From positions 1 through 13,305 of the forward strand of contig QFOT01000051.1 in NCBI GenBank assembly GCA_003241285.1: a stretch of 13,305 bases of DNA, given 5' to 3'. Made by a program: the position numbers and the translations under genes. This document shows positions 1 to 6,506 of this stretch, piece after piece; position 1 is the stretch's first letter, and each line of letters begins with the position of its first letter. The notes below the pieces were generated by a model. The model worked only from the letters and a program-made list of their open reading frames with translations. It ran no database searches and had not been told where the DNA came from. This stretch comes from Micavibrio aeruginosavorus (lineage in GTDB: Bacteria > Pseudomonadota > Alphaproteobacteria > Micavibrionales > Micavibrionaceae).

Positions 1-359
1 ACCATCCCCTCTTTCAGGCCCAGTCTTTTCGACAATTCGCCTGCTGCAATATTGCGGATGACAACTTCAATCGGCACGATTTCGACCTGACGCACCAATT
101 GCTCGCGCATATTAACCGATTTAAGAAAATGCGTCGGAATACCGATCGATTCCAATTTAGTCATCAAATGCGCGGAAATACGATTATTCAGAACACCCTT
201 ACCGGCAATCGTTTCCTGTTTTTTATCCGCGCCGACACCCGCAACGGCGTCATCTTTAAAATACTGGATCAGAGTTCCGGGCTCAGGCCCCTCATAGATG
301 GTTTTGGCCTGTCCATCATAAATCATACGGCGTTTGGGCCGGATAGTTGAAAATAGCAT
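1..359 (-). CDS. purC: SAICAR synthetase PurC, 5' part (runs off left edge)
   Basis: Phosphoribosylaminoimidazole-succinocarboxamide synthase joins aspartate to CAIR, using ATP, in cytosolic de novo purine synthesis. Reading the minus strand from the ATG at 357-359 gives 119 codons without a stop, about half of the usual ~240-250 residues. The start is supported by AAGGAA six bases upstream. Family features visible are the N-terminal nucleotide-binding strand and glycine turn (YDGQAKTIYEG, residues 14-24), FKDDAVAG (residues 34-41) and the block EVVIRNIAAGEL (residues 98-109). The gene is divergent from the zeta inhibitor gene, which is a common alphaproteobacterial arrangement. Its C-terminal half and whatever follows it lie outside the window. 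The assignment is firm from sequence resemblance; activity is inferred from the family. Confidence 0.95.
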   Translation of the reverse strand, partial: MLFSTIRPKRRMIYDGQAKTIYEGPEPGTLIQYFKDDAVAGVGADKKQETIAGKGVLNNRISAHLMTKLESIGIPTHFLKSVNMREQLVRQVEIVPIEVVIRNIAAGELSKRLGLKEGM

Positions 360-381
360 CGTGTTTCCTTAATTTATCAAT

Positions 382-410
382 GATATAACAATGAAAACCT
401 GATAAGTAAA
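382..410 (-). promoter_or_regulatory. Putative sigma-70-type promoter of purC
   Basis: On the minus strand TTTACT (410-405) and TATATC (387-382) are separated by 17 bases, each matching 4 of 6 consensus positions. The site lies about 22 bases upstream of the purC start codon. On the plus strand the same stretch reads TATAAC at 384-389, a possible -10 for the divergent zeta gene with no convincing -35. The two promoters could therefore overlap. This is pattern matching only. Confidence 0.35.
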
Positions 411-451
411 TTTTTATTGAACCTTATCCGACCCTTTGGAGCTTATGAATT

Positions 452-778
452 ATGTCTACAATTGACGATCGCGGCAAATTTAACGAAACCCAATATGCGC
501 ACGACCAGCAAAAGCTTTTCCGTATTGAAGCTCGCGCCAGCAAGTTGATCGGCTTATGGGCTGCCGAGAAATTATCCCTGTCCGGAGAAACGGCGGATGA
601 ATATGCCAAGGAAGTAATTGCCAGCAATTTAGATGAGCCTGGCTTTGGCGATGTCAAAAGAAAGATAATGGCTGATTTTCAGGCTCACCATCTCAATATA
701 TCCGAGCATATGATTGACGTGGCGATTGAAAAGAAACTGACAGAAGCGGCCCATCAAATCGATAATGATTTGAAATAG
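452..778 (+). CDS. F1-ATPase inhibitor zeta subunit (DUF1476 family)
   Basis: Small soluble protein of 108 residues, matching the zeta subunit of alphaproteobacterial F1Fo-ATP synthases (DUF1476). In Paracoccus this protein inserts its N-terminal helix into F1 and blocks ATP hydrolysis. The resemblance is clear in the early segment with YAHDQQKLFRIEARASKLIG, in LWAAEKLSLSG (about residues 35-45), in the DEYAKEV helix, and in the C-terminal amphipathic helices. Length is typical (about 100-110). The ATG at 452 follows GGAG at 438-441, 10 bases upstream. The gene is divergent from purC and is followed by the terminator of the proposed minus-strand RNA. Whether inhibition is strong, as in Paracoccus, or weak, as reported for other alphaproteobacteria, cannot be told from sequence. 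Confidence 0.9.
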   Translation: MSTIDDRGKFNETQYAHDQQKLFRIEARASKLIGLWAAEKLSLSGETADEYAKEVIASNLDEPGFGDVKRKIMADFQAHHLNISEHMIDVAIEKKLTEAAHQIDNDLK

Positions 779-782
779 GCAT

Positions 783-802
783 AAAAAAACCCCTGATCGG
801 GG
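783..802 (-). terminator. Rho-independent terminator facing left
   Basis: On the minus strand CCCC, loop GATCA and GGGG (802-790) are followed directly by seven T's (789-783). On the plus strand the hairpin is followed by ATTGATTT, not a real T tract, so the element points leftward. The only candidate transcript it could end is the proposed RNA at 803-939, because purQ beyond it runs the other way. Confidence 0.6.
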
Positions 803-939
803 ATTGATTTCGCCTTCCAAGATAACTTGCGAGCCTGTTCAACTCACCTTTATCATCAGACCGTCTGGCGGCCTGTTGCAGGGATTTTTACCAAAGTTTT
901 GAAAGCTTGCAAGTTTTATTTGGAGAAGCCCTTAAAACC
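783..939 (-). ncRNA. Candidate structured small RNA (rod-shaped, 6S-like in outline)
   Basis: No protein gene fits this intergenic stretch, but the minus strand folds by hand into one long rod. The pairing blocks (plus coordinates) are 934-939 with 806-811; 920-929 with 812-820 (one bulged base, 925); 909-915 with 824-830; 903-907 with 832-836; 899-902 with 839-842; and 893-897 with 846-850. Then comes an asymmetric bubble (876-892 and 851-856) and a capping hairpin 869-875 with 857-863 around a 5-base loop. That is about 43 pairs in 134 bases. The non-Watson-Crick pairs are G·U on the minus strand and would be A·C mismatches on the plus strand. A terminator with seven T's follows at once in the same direction. 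Size (about 155-160 nt), rod shape and bubble recall 6S RNA, but I do not recognise its conserved sequence. The 5' end and promoter are not identified. Confidence 0.5.
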
Positions 940-949
940 CTTTGAATTC

Positions 950-980
950 CATGGCTTTGATGGTCTAAAACAAAGCCATG
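950..980 (+). promoter_or_regulatory. Perfect hairpin enclosing the purQ start codon
   Basis: CATGGCTTTG at 950-959 is exactly complementary to CAAAGCCATG at 971-980, with an 11-base loop. The last three bases of the right arm are the purQ ATG. No Shine-Dalgarno sequence is visible in the 20 bases before the ATG. In mRNA this 10-bp stem would bury the start codon. A five-codon reading frame (ATG at 951, stop at 966-968) lies inside the hairpin and ends 9 bases before purQ. A regulatory role is inferred. Confidence 0.5.
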
Positions 981-1670
981 AAAGCAGCAATTATCGTATT
1001 TCCGGGCACCAATCGCGAAAAAGACATGGCGATGGCCCTTGAACATGTTTCTGGCAAAAAACCCGACCTTGTCTGGCACAAGGAAACCTCGCTCTCTAAT
1101 TATGACCTGATCGTCCTGCCTGGTGGATTTTCCTACGGCGATTATTTGCGATGCGGCGCGATGGCGGCTCATTCTCCAATTATGAAAGAGGTGATCGCCA
1201 AGGCCAATGCAGGTACTCGCCTCCTTGCCGTGTGTAACGGCTTCCAGATGCTGGTGGAAACCGGCCTCGTTCCTGGTGGCCTTCTGCATAATGCCTCGCT
1301 CAAATTTATTTGCAAACAGGTTCATCTAAAAGTCGGAAATACTGCGACGGACTTCACCCGCAACTTCTCTGCCAACGAAGTCATTCAAGTTCCAGTCGCC
1401 CACGGTGAAGGCAATTACTTCGTCAACGCCGACATACTGAAAAAACTTGAAGACAACAACCAGATCGCTTTCCGTTATTGCAACGAAAACGGCGACAGCG
1501 ACCACCCCGATATCGCACCGAACGGTTCGATTGCTAATATTGCAGGCGTTTTTAACGAGAGAAAAACCATTATGGGCATGATGCCGCATCCGGAAGATGC
1601 CGTCGTCCCGCATGCGGGTAATCAATCAGGAACCAAGCTGTTTTCAAGTATCGTTGAGGCATTGGCGTGA
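978..1670 (+). CDS. purQ: FGAM synthase glutaminase subunit PurQ
   Basis: Class I glutamine amidotransferase of 230 residues that supplies ammonia from glutamine to PurL for conversion of FGAR to FGAM in purine synthesis. The glutaminase nucleophile is Cys86 in LLAVCNGFQMLVETG, and the His/Glu of the triad are in MMPHPEDAV (His204, Glu206). The N-terminal VFPGTNREKDMA (about 7-18) and GGFSYGDYLRCGA (49-61) are typical of PurQ. The length matches the bacterial small PurQ. The start is fixed by the family N-terminus, although it lacks a visible ribosome binding site and lies inside a hairpin. The stop codon overlaps the GTG start of the next gene. The expected upstream partner purS is not present. 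Confidence 0.96.
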   Translation: MKAAIIVFPGTNREKDMAMALEHVSGKKPDLVWHKETSLSNYDLIVLPGGFSYGDYLRCGAMAAHSPIMKEVIAKANAGTRLLAVCNGFQMLVETGLVPGGLLHNASLKFICKQVHLKVGNTATDFTRNFSANEVIQVPVAHGEGNYFVNADILKKLEDNNQIAFRYCNENGDSDHPDIAPNGSIANIAGVFNERKTIMGMMPHPEDAVVPHAGNQSGTKLFSSIVEALA

Positions 1671-1966
1671 GCGAAGAAATAAACGCTTCCAAAATTCATG
1701 ACGCATGGCAAGTTGCCAAAGAAAAATACGGTATTATCGATTTTGACGATATCCGGCAGGAAATTCTTTTGCATCGTGGAAAAGAAGCTTTAATTGCATT
1801 CGACGCAGATATCAAAAGAAGAGAAGATCAAGTCATGAAAGTTCAGGGATTGCTCGGCAGACCTAGACTTTCGTCCGGCGCCAAAGTTAGTTCTGCGACA
1901 GATAATCCAGCGTCTTTTTTCGCCGGAAAAAGTTTTACCGATCTTTTCAGAAACGGGCCTGCATGA
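1667..1966 (+). CDS. Small hypothetical protein between purQ and GNAT gene
   Basis: Protein of 99 residues that I do not recognise. It starts at a GTG that overlaps the purQ stop (GTGA) and ends in an ATGA overlap with the next gene, so translation is probably coupled on both sides, which is good evidence that it is real. Residues 1-65 are rich in charged and helix-forming residues (FDDIRQEILLHRGKEALIAF, then DIKRREDQVMKVQGLLG). A serine/alanine-rich stretch follows, then a short C-terminal motif, FFAGKSFTDLF. No signal peptide, membrane segment or cysteines are seen. Its place in the purine operon does not define a role. It could bind a neighbour, but that is only a guess from position. Confidence 0.75.
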   Translation: MSEEINASKIHDAWQVAKEKYGIIDFDDIRQEILLHRGKEALIAFDADIKRREDQVMKVQGLLGRPRLSSGAKVSSATDNPASFFAGKSFTDLFRNGPA

Positions 1967-2469
1967 GCAAAATAATATACCGCGAAGCCGAGCCTAACGA
2001 CATACCGATAATTCTGCAATTTATCCTCGACCTCGCAGAGTATGAAAAATTATCACATGAAGTGAAAGCAACCGAACAAGATCTTTTGGAAGGCTTATTT
2101 TGCGAGAACCCAAAAGCGTTTTGCGTCCTAGCAGAGAAAGATAAAAAGCCGGTCGGCTTTGCACTTTGTTTCTACAATTATTCTACTTTCCAAGGAAAAC
2201 CGGGGATTTACCTCGAAGATCTTTTTGTAAATCCGGATTACCGGGGCCTTGGCATCGGAAAAGGCTTTTTCAAATATCTAGCGGAAAAAGCGGTTACTGA
2301 AGATTGTGGCCGTATCCAATGGTGGGTTTTGAACTGGAACGAGCCTTCCATCAATTTTTATAAAAGTCTTGGTGCCGTAGCCCAAGATGAATGGACAGTT
2401 TACCGCCTTGAAGGCCAATCGATAAAAAATTTAGCTGGTGAAAGAAATGATGAAAAACTCTGCGCTTAA
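1963..2469 (+). CDS. GNAT acetyltransferase, diamine/thialysine (SSAT) type
   Basis: Cytosolic acetyl-CoA-dependent N-acetyltransferase of 168 residues. The acetyl-CoA pyrophosphate loop is RGLGIGK (residues 94-100), after the strand YLEDLFVNPDY (83-93). WNEPSINFYKSLGA (125-138) closely resembles the C-terminal motif of spermidine/spermine and thialysine acetyltransferases (SSAT1/SSAT2), as do LAEYEKLSHEV and ATEQDLLEGLF near the N-terminus. The likely substrate is therefore a polyamine or a lysine analogue such as thialysine; which one cannot be decided from sequence. The ATG overlaps the previous stop (ATGA), and the 3' end overlaps purL by up to 32 bases. Its position inside the purine operon is unusual. 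Confidence 0.85.
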   Translation: MSKIIYREAEPNDIPIILQFILDLAEYEKLSHEVKATEQDLLEGLFCENPKAFCVLAEKDKKPVGFALCFYNYSTFQGKPGIYLEDLFVNPDYRGLGIGKGFFKYLAEKAVTEDCGRIQWWVLNWNEPSINFYKSLGAVAQDEWTVYRLEGQSIKNLAGERNDEKLCA

Positions 2470-4690
2470 AAAACAAAAACCGACAATCCGCGAGCCGGAA
2501 GTTACCGAACAATTGGGCCGTGATTTCGGACTATCATCTGATGAATATAAGAATCTGCTAGATATTCTGGGACGCACGCCAACCTATACCGAACTTGGTA
2601 TTTTCTCGGTTATGTGGTCAGAGCATTGCTCGTATAAATCATCCCGTTTGCATTTGAAGAAATTACCAACCGATGCCCTATGGGTTATTCAAGGCCCGGG
2701 CGAAAACGCAGGCGTCATCGATATCGGTGATGGGCAAGCCGCCGTTTTCAAAATGGAATCGCACAACCACCCGTCTTATATCGAACCATATCAAGGCGCG
2801 GCGACAGGCGTTGGCGGCATCATGCGTGATGTCTTCACGATGGGCGCACGCCCGATTGCCAATATCAATGCGCTGCGCTTTGGCGACCCAAGCCATCCGA
2901 AAATGCGATCGCTCGTTTCTGGCGTCGTCGCCGGTATTGCAGGATATGGGAACTGTGTCGGCGTACCGACCGTTGGCGGCGAAACCAATTTCCACAAATC
3001 TTACAACGGCAATATCCTTGTCAATGCTATGACCGTCGGCCTCGCCGATCAGGATAAAATTTATTATGCGCGCGGCGCCGGCGTCGGCCAGCCGATCGTT
3101 TATGTCGGATCTAAAACAGGCCGTGACGGTATTCACGGCGCGACAATGTCGTCGAAAGAATTCGAAGACGGCGTCGAAGGCGACCGTCCGACCGTACAGG
3201 TCGGCGACCCGTTCACCGAAAAACTTTTGATCGAAGCCTGCCTTGAGATCATGCAAAAAGATTGCATTATTTCCATTCAGGATATGGGAGCCGCAGGCCT
3301 CACCTCTTCCGCCGTTGAGATCGCCTCAAAAGGCGAAATCGGCGTTGTTCTCAATCTGGATGATGTCCCTCAACGTGAGCAGAACATGGTTCCTTACGAG
3401 ATCATGCTGTCTGAATCACAAGAGCGCATGCTAATGATCCTGAAACCGGGCCGCGAAGAAGAAGCGCGCGCGATTTTTGAAAAATGGGATCTCGATTTTG
3501 CCATCATCGGATACACAACGGACGACCAGCATTTAAAACTCAATATGTACGGCGAAACATGGTGCGATATTCCTGTGCCACCACTTGTCGATCAATCACC
3601 GCTTTACGACCGTCCGCATGTCAAAACACCGACACCGAACGCGATCGATAATGCGAATTTCGGATCGAAAGATATTCTGGCCGATCTAAAAAAACTCATG
3701 GCCTGCCCTGACCTCGCTTCCAAGCGCTGGATCTGGGAGCAATATGACTCTCTTGTCGGCGGTGAAACGATTTATTCACCGGGCTACTATAACAATCAGG
3801 CAGGCCGCGCCGCAGATGCCGCGATGGTGAAAATAGAGGGCAAGAATAAGGCCCTCGCGATTTCTTCGGACTGTACGCCGCGCTATTGCTATGCCGATCC
3901 ATATGAAGGCGGCAAACAAATCGTCGCCGAGAGCTGGAGAAACATCACAGCGGTTGGCGCAACGCCTTTGGCCGTAACCAATAACCTCAATTTCGGCAAC
4001 CCCGAAAAACCGGAAATAATGGGTCAATTCGTCGGTTGTCTGGAAGGTATGGGCGATGCCTGCCGCGCCTTATCTTACCCAATCGTTTCGGGTAACGTAT
4101 CGCTTTATAATGAAACCAGTGGTCAGGCTATTTTACCGACTCCTGTTATCGGCGGTGTTGGTCTGATTTCAGATTTTAAAAAATCTGTCGGTCTTGCTTT
4201 CATTGCCGAAAACGAAACTATCCTACTGATCGGCGGCGAATGTTCGCATCTGGGCCAATCTTTATTCCTTCGTGAAATTCATGGTCAGGAAATCGGTCCG
4301 CCGCCATCTGTTGATCTCAAGATTGAAAAACGTAATGGCGATTTCGTTCGCGAGCTTATTGTCAGCGGACAAGTTACGGCCTGCCACGATATTAGCGACG
4401 GCGGTCTGCTGGTTGCGATTACCGAAATGGCGATGGCCGGTAAAATCGGCGCAAAATTGGAAGATAATAAAAACGCCGCTTTCTGGTACGGCGAAGATCA
4501 GGCCCGTTATGTCGTAACAACATCAAACCCTGATAAAATCATCACCGCCGCAGCCGCACAAAAGATTCCGGTTGTTACTTTGGGAACTACCGGAGGCGAT
4601 AGTTTATTGGTGGGGAGTACCCATGCAAAAATCGCGGACCTGATAAACACCAATGAAGCGTGGTTGCCGGGCTATATAGCTGGAAAATAA
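2438..4690 (+). CDS. purL: FGAM synthase subunit PurL (short form)
   Basis: Synthetase subunit of phosphoribosylformylglycinamidine synthase: ATP-dependent amidation of FGAR, using ammonia from PurQ. At about 750 residues this is the short form, which works in a complex with PurQ and PurS, unlike the ~1300-residue fused enzyme. Motifs seen are WSEHCSYKSS (60-69) with the active-site histidine, FKMESHNHPS (104-113), GAATGVGGIMRD (120-131), and in the second half SDCTPRYCYADPYEGG and HDISDGGLL, typical of the AIR synthase-like ATP-binding fold. The start is uncertain. GTG at 2438 gives the longest frame, but the ATG codons at 2447 or 2450, behind GGTG at 2437-2440, fit better. All options overlap the acetyltransferase 3' end. 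A strong hairpin begins at the stop codon. Confidence 0.96.
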   Translation: MKEMMKNSALKKQKPTIREPEVTEQLGRDFGLSSDEYKNLLDILGRTPTYTELGIFSVMWSEHCSYKSSRLHLKKLPTDALWVIQGPGENAGVIDIGDGQAAVFKMESHNHPSYIEPYQGAATGVGGIMRDVFTMGARPIANINALRFGDPSHPKMRSLVSGVVAGIAGYGNCVGVPTVGGETNFHKSYNGNILVNAMTVGLADQDKIYYARGAGVGQPIVYVGSKTGRDGIHGATMSSKEFEDGVEGDRPTVQVGDPFTEKLLIEACLEIMQKDCIISIQDMGAAGLTSSAVEIASKGEIGVVLNLDDVPQREQNMVPYEIMLSESQERMLMILKPGREEEARAIFEKWDLDFAIIGYTTDDQHLKLNMYGETWCDIPVPPLVDQSPLYDRPHVKTPTPNAIDNANFGSKDILADLKKLMACPDLASKRWIWEQYDSLVGGETIYSPGYYNNQAGRAADAAMVKIEGKNKALAISSDCTPRYCYADPYEGGKQIVAESWRNITAVGATPLAVTNNLNFGNPEKPEIMGQFVGCLEGMGDACRALSYPIVSGNVSLYNETSGQAILPTPVIGGVGLISDFKKSVGLAFIAENETILLIGGECSHLGQSLFLREIHGQEIGPPPSVDLKIEKRNGDFVRELIVSGQVTACHDISDGGLLVAITEMAMAGKIGAKLEDNKNAAFWYGEDQARYVVTTSNPDKIITAAAAQKIPVVTLGTTGGDSLLVGSTHAKIADLINTNEAWLPGYIAGK

Positions 4691-4725
4691 AGCTTTTCTG
4701 TTGACGCTCCAAAACAGAAAAGCTT
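4690..4725 (+). terminator. 13-bp perfect hairpin at the purL stop codon
   Basis: AAGCTTTTCTGTT (4690-4702) and AACAGAAAAGCTT (4713-4725) are fully complementary around a 10-base loop. The left arm starts at the last base of the purL TAA. The following bases, ATTATCTCC, are not a clean T tract, so it may act as a weak terminator, an attenuator or an mRNA 3' stabiliser between purL and bolA. The inverted repeat is seen directly; the function is inferred. Confidence 0.6.
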
Positions 4726-4763
4726 ATTATCTCCACCTAATATGAACCCAAGGGAAATACCCA

Positions 4764-5003
4764 ATGCCAATGGACGCTTCCGCCATCGAGCAGATGATCA
4801 AAGAAGCTTTTTCCGATGCGCAAGTGACGATTACCGATCTTGCCGGAGATGGTGACCATTATTCGGCCTTGGTTATATCATCAGCCTTTATTGGCAAAAG
4901 CCGGGTTCAGCAACATCAGATGGTCTATACGGCCCTGCAAGGAAAAATGGGGGGTGAATTACATGCCCTCGCCCTGCAGACAAAAATTCCAACCGAAGCA
5001 TAA
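4764..5003 (+). CDS. bolA: BolA family protein
   Basis: Cytosolic protein of 79 residues with the BolA fold. The marks are GDGDHYSALVIS (28-39), the helix SRVQQHQMVYTALQG (46-60) corresponding to the family's variable H/Q-rich region, and the C-terminal ELHALAL with a conserved histidine (His67). BolA proteins pair with monothiol CGFS glutaredoxins through a shared [2Fe-2S] cluster and act in iron-sulfur trafficking or regulation. The grxD gene follows 19 bp downstream, exactly that pairing. AAGGGA lies 8 bases before the ATG at 4764; a second in-frame ATG two codons later is possible. The length is that of the short alphaproteobacterial BolA next to purL. Symbol bolA is used in the family sense, since paralogues may exist. 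Confidence 0.9.
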   Translation: MPMDASAIEQMIKEAFSDAQVTITDLAGDGDHYSALVISSAFIGKSRVQQHQMVYTALQGKMGGELHALALQTKIPTEA

Positions 5004-5022
5004 TTAAAAATAAGGTCCCACC

Positions 5023-5364
5023 ATGACAGAAGATAAAGTTTTCAACCGCATCAAAAACGAAGTAGACAGCAATGATGTCGTTTTATTCATGAAAGGTACG
5101 CCCGTATTCCCTCAATGCGGCTTTTCTGCTGCTGTTGTGCAAGTCTTGGGACAACTAGGTGTCAAATTCAAAGGCATCAATGTTCTGGAAGACGATGAAA
5201 TACGTCAGGGCATCAAAGAATTTACCAACTGGCCGACGATCCCCCAGCTCTACGTCAAAGGCGAATTCGTCGGCGGCGCCGATATCGTGCGTGAAATGTA
5301 TGCATCCGGTGAGTTGGAAGACTTACTGACTGAAAAAGGCGTACCGAACGAGCGCGCAGCTTAA
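5023..5364 (+). CDS. grxD: Monothiol glutaredoxin, CGFS type (Grx4/GrxD)
   Basis: Monothiol glutaredoxin of 113 residues that binds a [2Fe-2S] cluster with glutathione and acts as a cluster carrier, with BolA as partner. The active-site signature is CGFS at residues 32-35 inside FMKGTPVFPQCGFSAAVV. The glutathione-binding cis-proline segment WPTIPQLYVKGEFVGG (70-85) and the following AD (86-87) are present. AAGG precedes the ATG in the short gap after bolA, so the two genes are very probably cotranscribed. The stop codon lies only 2 bp from the end of rodA on the other strand, so there is no room for a private terminator. Length and all key residues are normal. Confidence 0.95.
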   Translation: MTEDKVFNRIKNEVDSNDVVLFMKGTPVFPQCGFSAAVVQVLGQLGVKFKGINVLEDDEIRQGIKEFTNWPTIPQLYVKGEFVGGADIVREMYASGELEDLLTEKGVPNERAA

Positions 5365-5366
5365 GT

Positions 5367-6506
5367 TTAGAAACTTCTTGGCAGTCTGGCATCCCGATTG
5401 ATATAGCAAGACTGCATAATACCAAATCCTATCATAACCGCTATCATCGAAGTCCCGCCATAGGACATTAGCGGGAACGGAATTCCGACGACCGGAATTA
5501 GACCCATGACCATGGCTATATTGATAAAAATATAAATTGAGAAGTTAACCATCAGCCCGAAAGACAAAAGCCGCCCGAAGGTACTACGGCATCGGAACGC
5601 GATCCAGTACCCATACAGGAAAAGCATAGCCAGCAAAGCCAGCAGGAAAATACCGCCAACAAGGCCAAACTCTTCAGCCCATAACGTAAAAATAAAATCC
5701 GTATGCTTTTCCGGCAAAAAGTTTAAGTGCGATTGGGATCCTTCCAGAAAACCTTTACCAAATATGCCGCCAGAGCCGAGGGCAATTTTCGACTGCATGA
5801 TGTGAAAACCCGTTCCAAGTGGATCTGTTTCCGGGTTTAAAAATGTCATGACACGATTTTTCTGATAGTCATGCATGAACATCCACACAACAGGCACTGC
5901 CGCCGCCGCCGCCGCCGCGCCGATCACAAACAACCAGATCGAAACGCCTGCTGCGAATAAAAGAGCAGCAGACACAAATATAATCGTTAAACCGGTTCCT
6001 AGATTTGGCTGCGTTACTATTAACGCAAAGGGCAGAATAATAATTCCCGCAGGCCACAATAGCGTTTTCAGCTTGGTAATATTCTGTATTTCAACGCCGT
6101 GGAAATATTTCGCCAGCACCATGATAGTGGCGATCTTCATCAGTTCAGAGGGCTGTACTTTTACGATGCCAAGATCCAGCCATCGCTGTGCCCCCATTCC
6201 CACATGACCGAATAAATGCACCATAACCAAAAGAACGATGCACACCCCATAGGCCGGCCACGCGGCGCGGTAAATAAGCCGGATATCGACAAAGGCGATA
6301 GCGAACATCAGACCCATTGAAAATATAAACCGCATTATCTGGCGCGATGCCCACGGATCAAGCGCACCGTTGGCAGCAGAATAAAGCGAAAGAAAACCTA
6401 TACAGGCGATAACCGTCACTAATACAGTCAGGCCCCAGCTCATTCCTTTCAAGCGGCCTAGGAAGGAAATATCATCCAGAACGATATCGGACCGAAAAAT
6501 CGACAT
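5367..6506 (-). CDS. rodA: Peptidoglycan glycosyltransferase RodA (SEDS family)
   Basis: Integral inner-membrane SEDS polymerase that builds glycan strands from lipid II during cell elongation, in complex with PBP2. I take the ATG at 6506, which overlaps the mrdA stop (TAATG) and follows AAGGAG; this gives 379 residues. The frame is open upstream to 6548, but that extra part lies inside mrdA. Many hydrophobic segments (around 10) are visible. The conserved extracellular region QSKIALGSGGIFGKGFLEG is followed by FLPEKHTDFIF, whose Asp (residue 270) corresponds to the essential SEDS aspartate. QPNLGTG (166-172) and PFPLMSYGGTS near the C-terminus are also typical. A run of seven alanines (197-203) in one membrane segment is encoded by a GCG-rich repeat. 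It is the last gene of the mre/mrd operon. Confidence 0.96.
   Translation of the reverse strand: MSIFRSDIVLDDISFLGRLKGMSWGLTVLVTVIACIGFLSLYSAANGALDPWASRQIMRFIFSMGLMFAIAFVDIRLIYRAAWPAYGVCIVLLVMVHLFGHVGMGAQRWLDLGIVKVQPSELMKIATIMVLAKYFHGVEIQNITKLKTLLWPAGIIILPFALIVTQPNLGTGLTIIFVSAALLFAAGVSIWLFVIGAAAAAAAVPVVWMFMHDYQKNRVMTFLNPETDPLGTGFHIMQSKIALGSGGIFGKGFLEGSQSHLNFLPEKHTDFIFTLWAEEFGLVGGIFLLALLAMLFLYGYWIAFRCRSTFGRLLSFGLMVNFSIYIFINIAMVMGLIPVVGIPFPLMSYGGTSMIAVMIGFGIMQSCYINRDARLPRSF

Noticed and set aside
783..939. 4.5S SRP RNA or tmRNA identity for the structured element
   Set aside because: The conserved SRP hexaloop/GGAAG region and the tmRNA alanine acceptor features are absent.
827..1042. Possible small gene or purS remnant before purQ
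   Set aside because: No frame shows PurS features. The frame runs into purQ out of register and has no ribosome binding site.
888..1325. Minus-strand open frame (145 codons) over the purQ start and the RNA candidate
   Set aside because: Mostly antisense to purQ. The composition is not protein-like, and it ends inside the predicted RNA rod.
2678..3256. Minus-strand open frame (192 codons) inside purL
   Set aside because: Antisense to strongly conserved PurL motifs, with no recognisable family; open only because of purL codon use.
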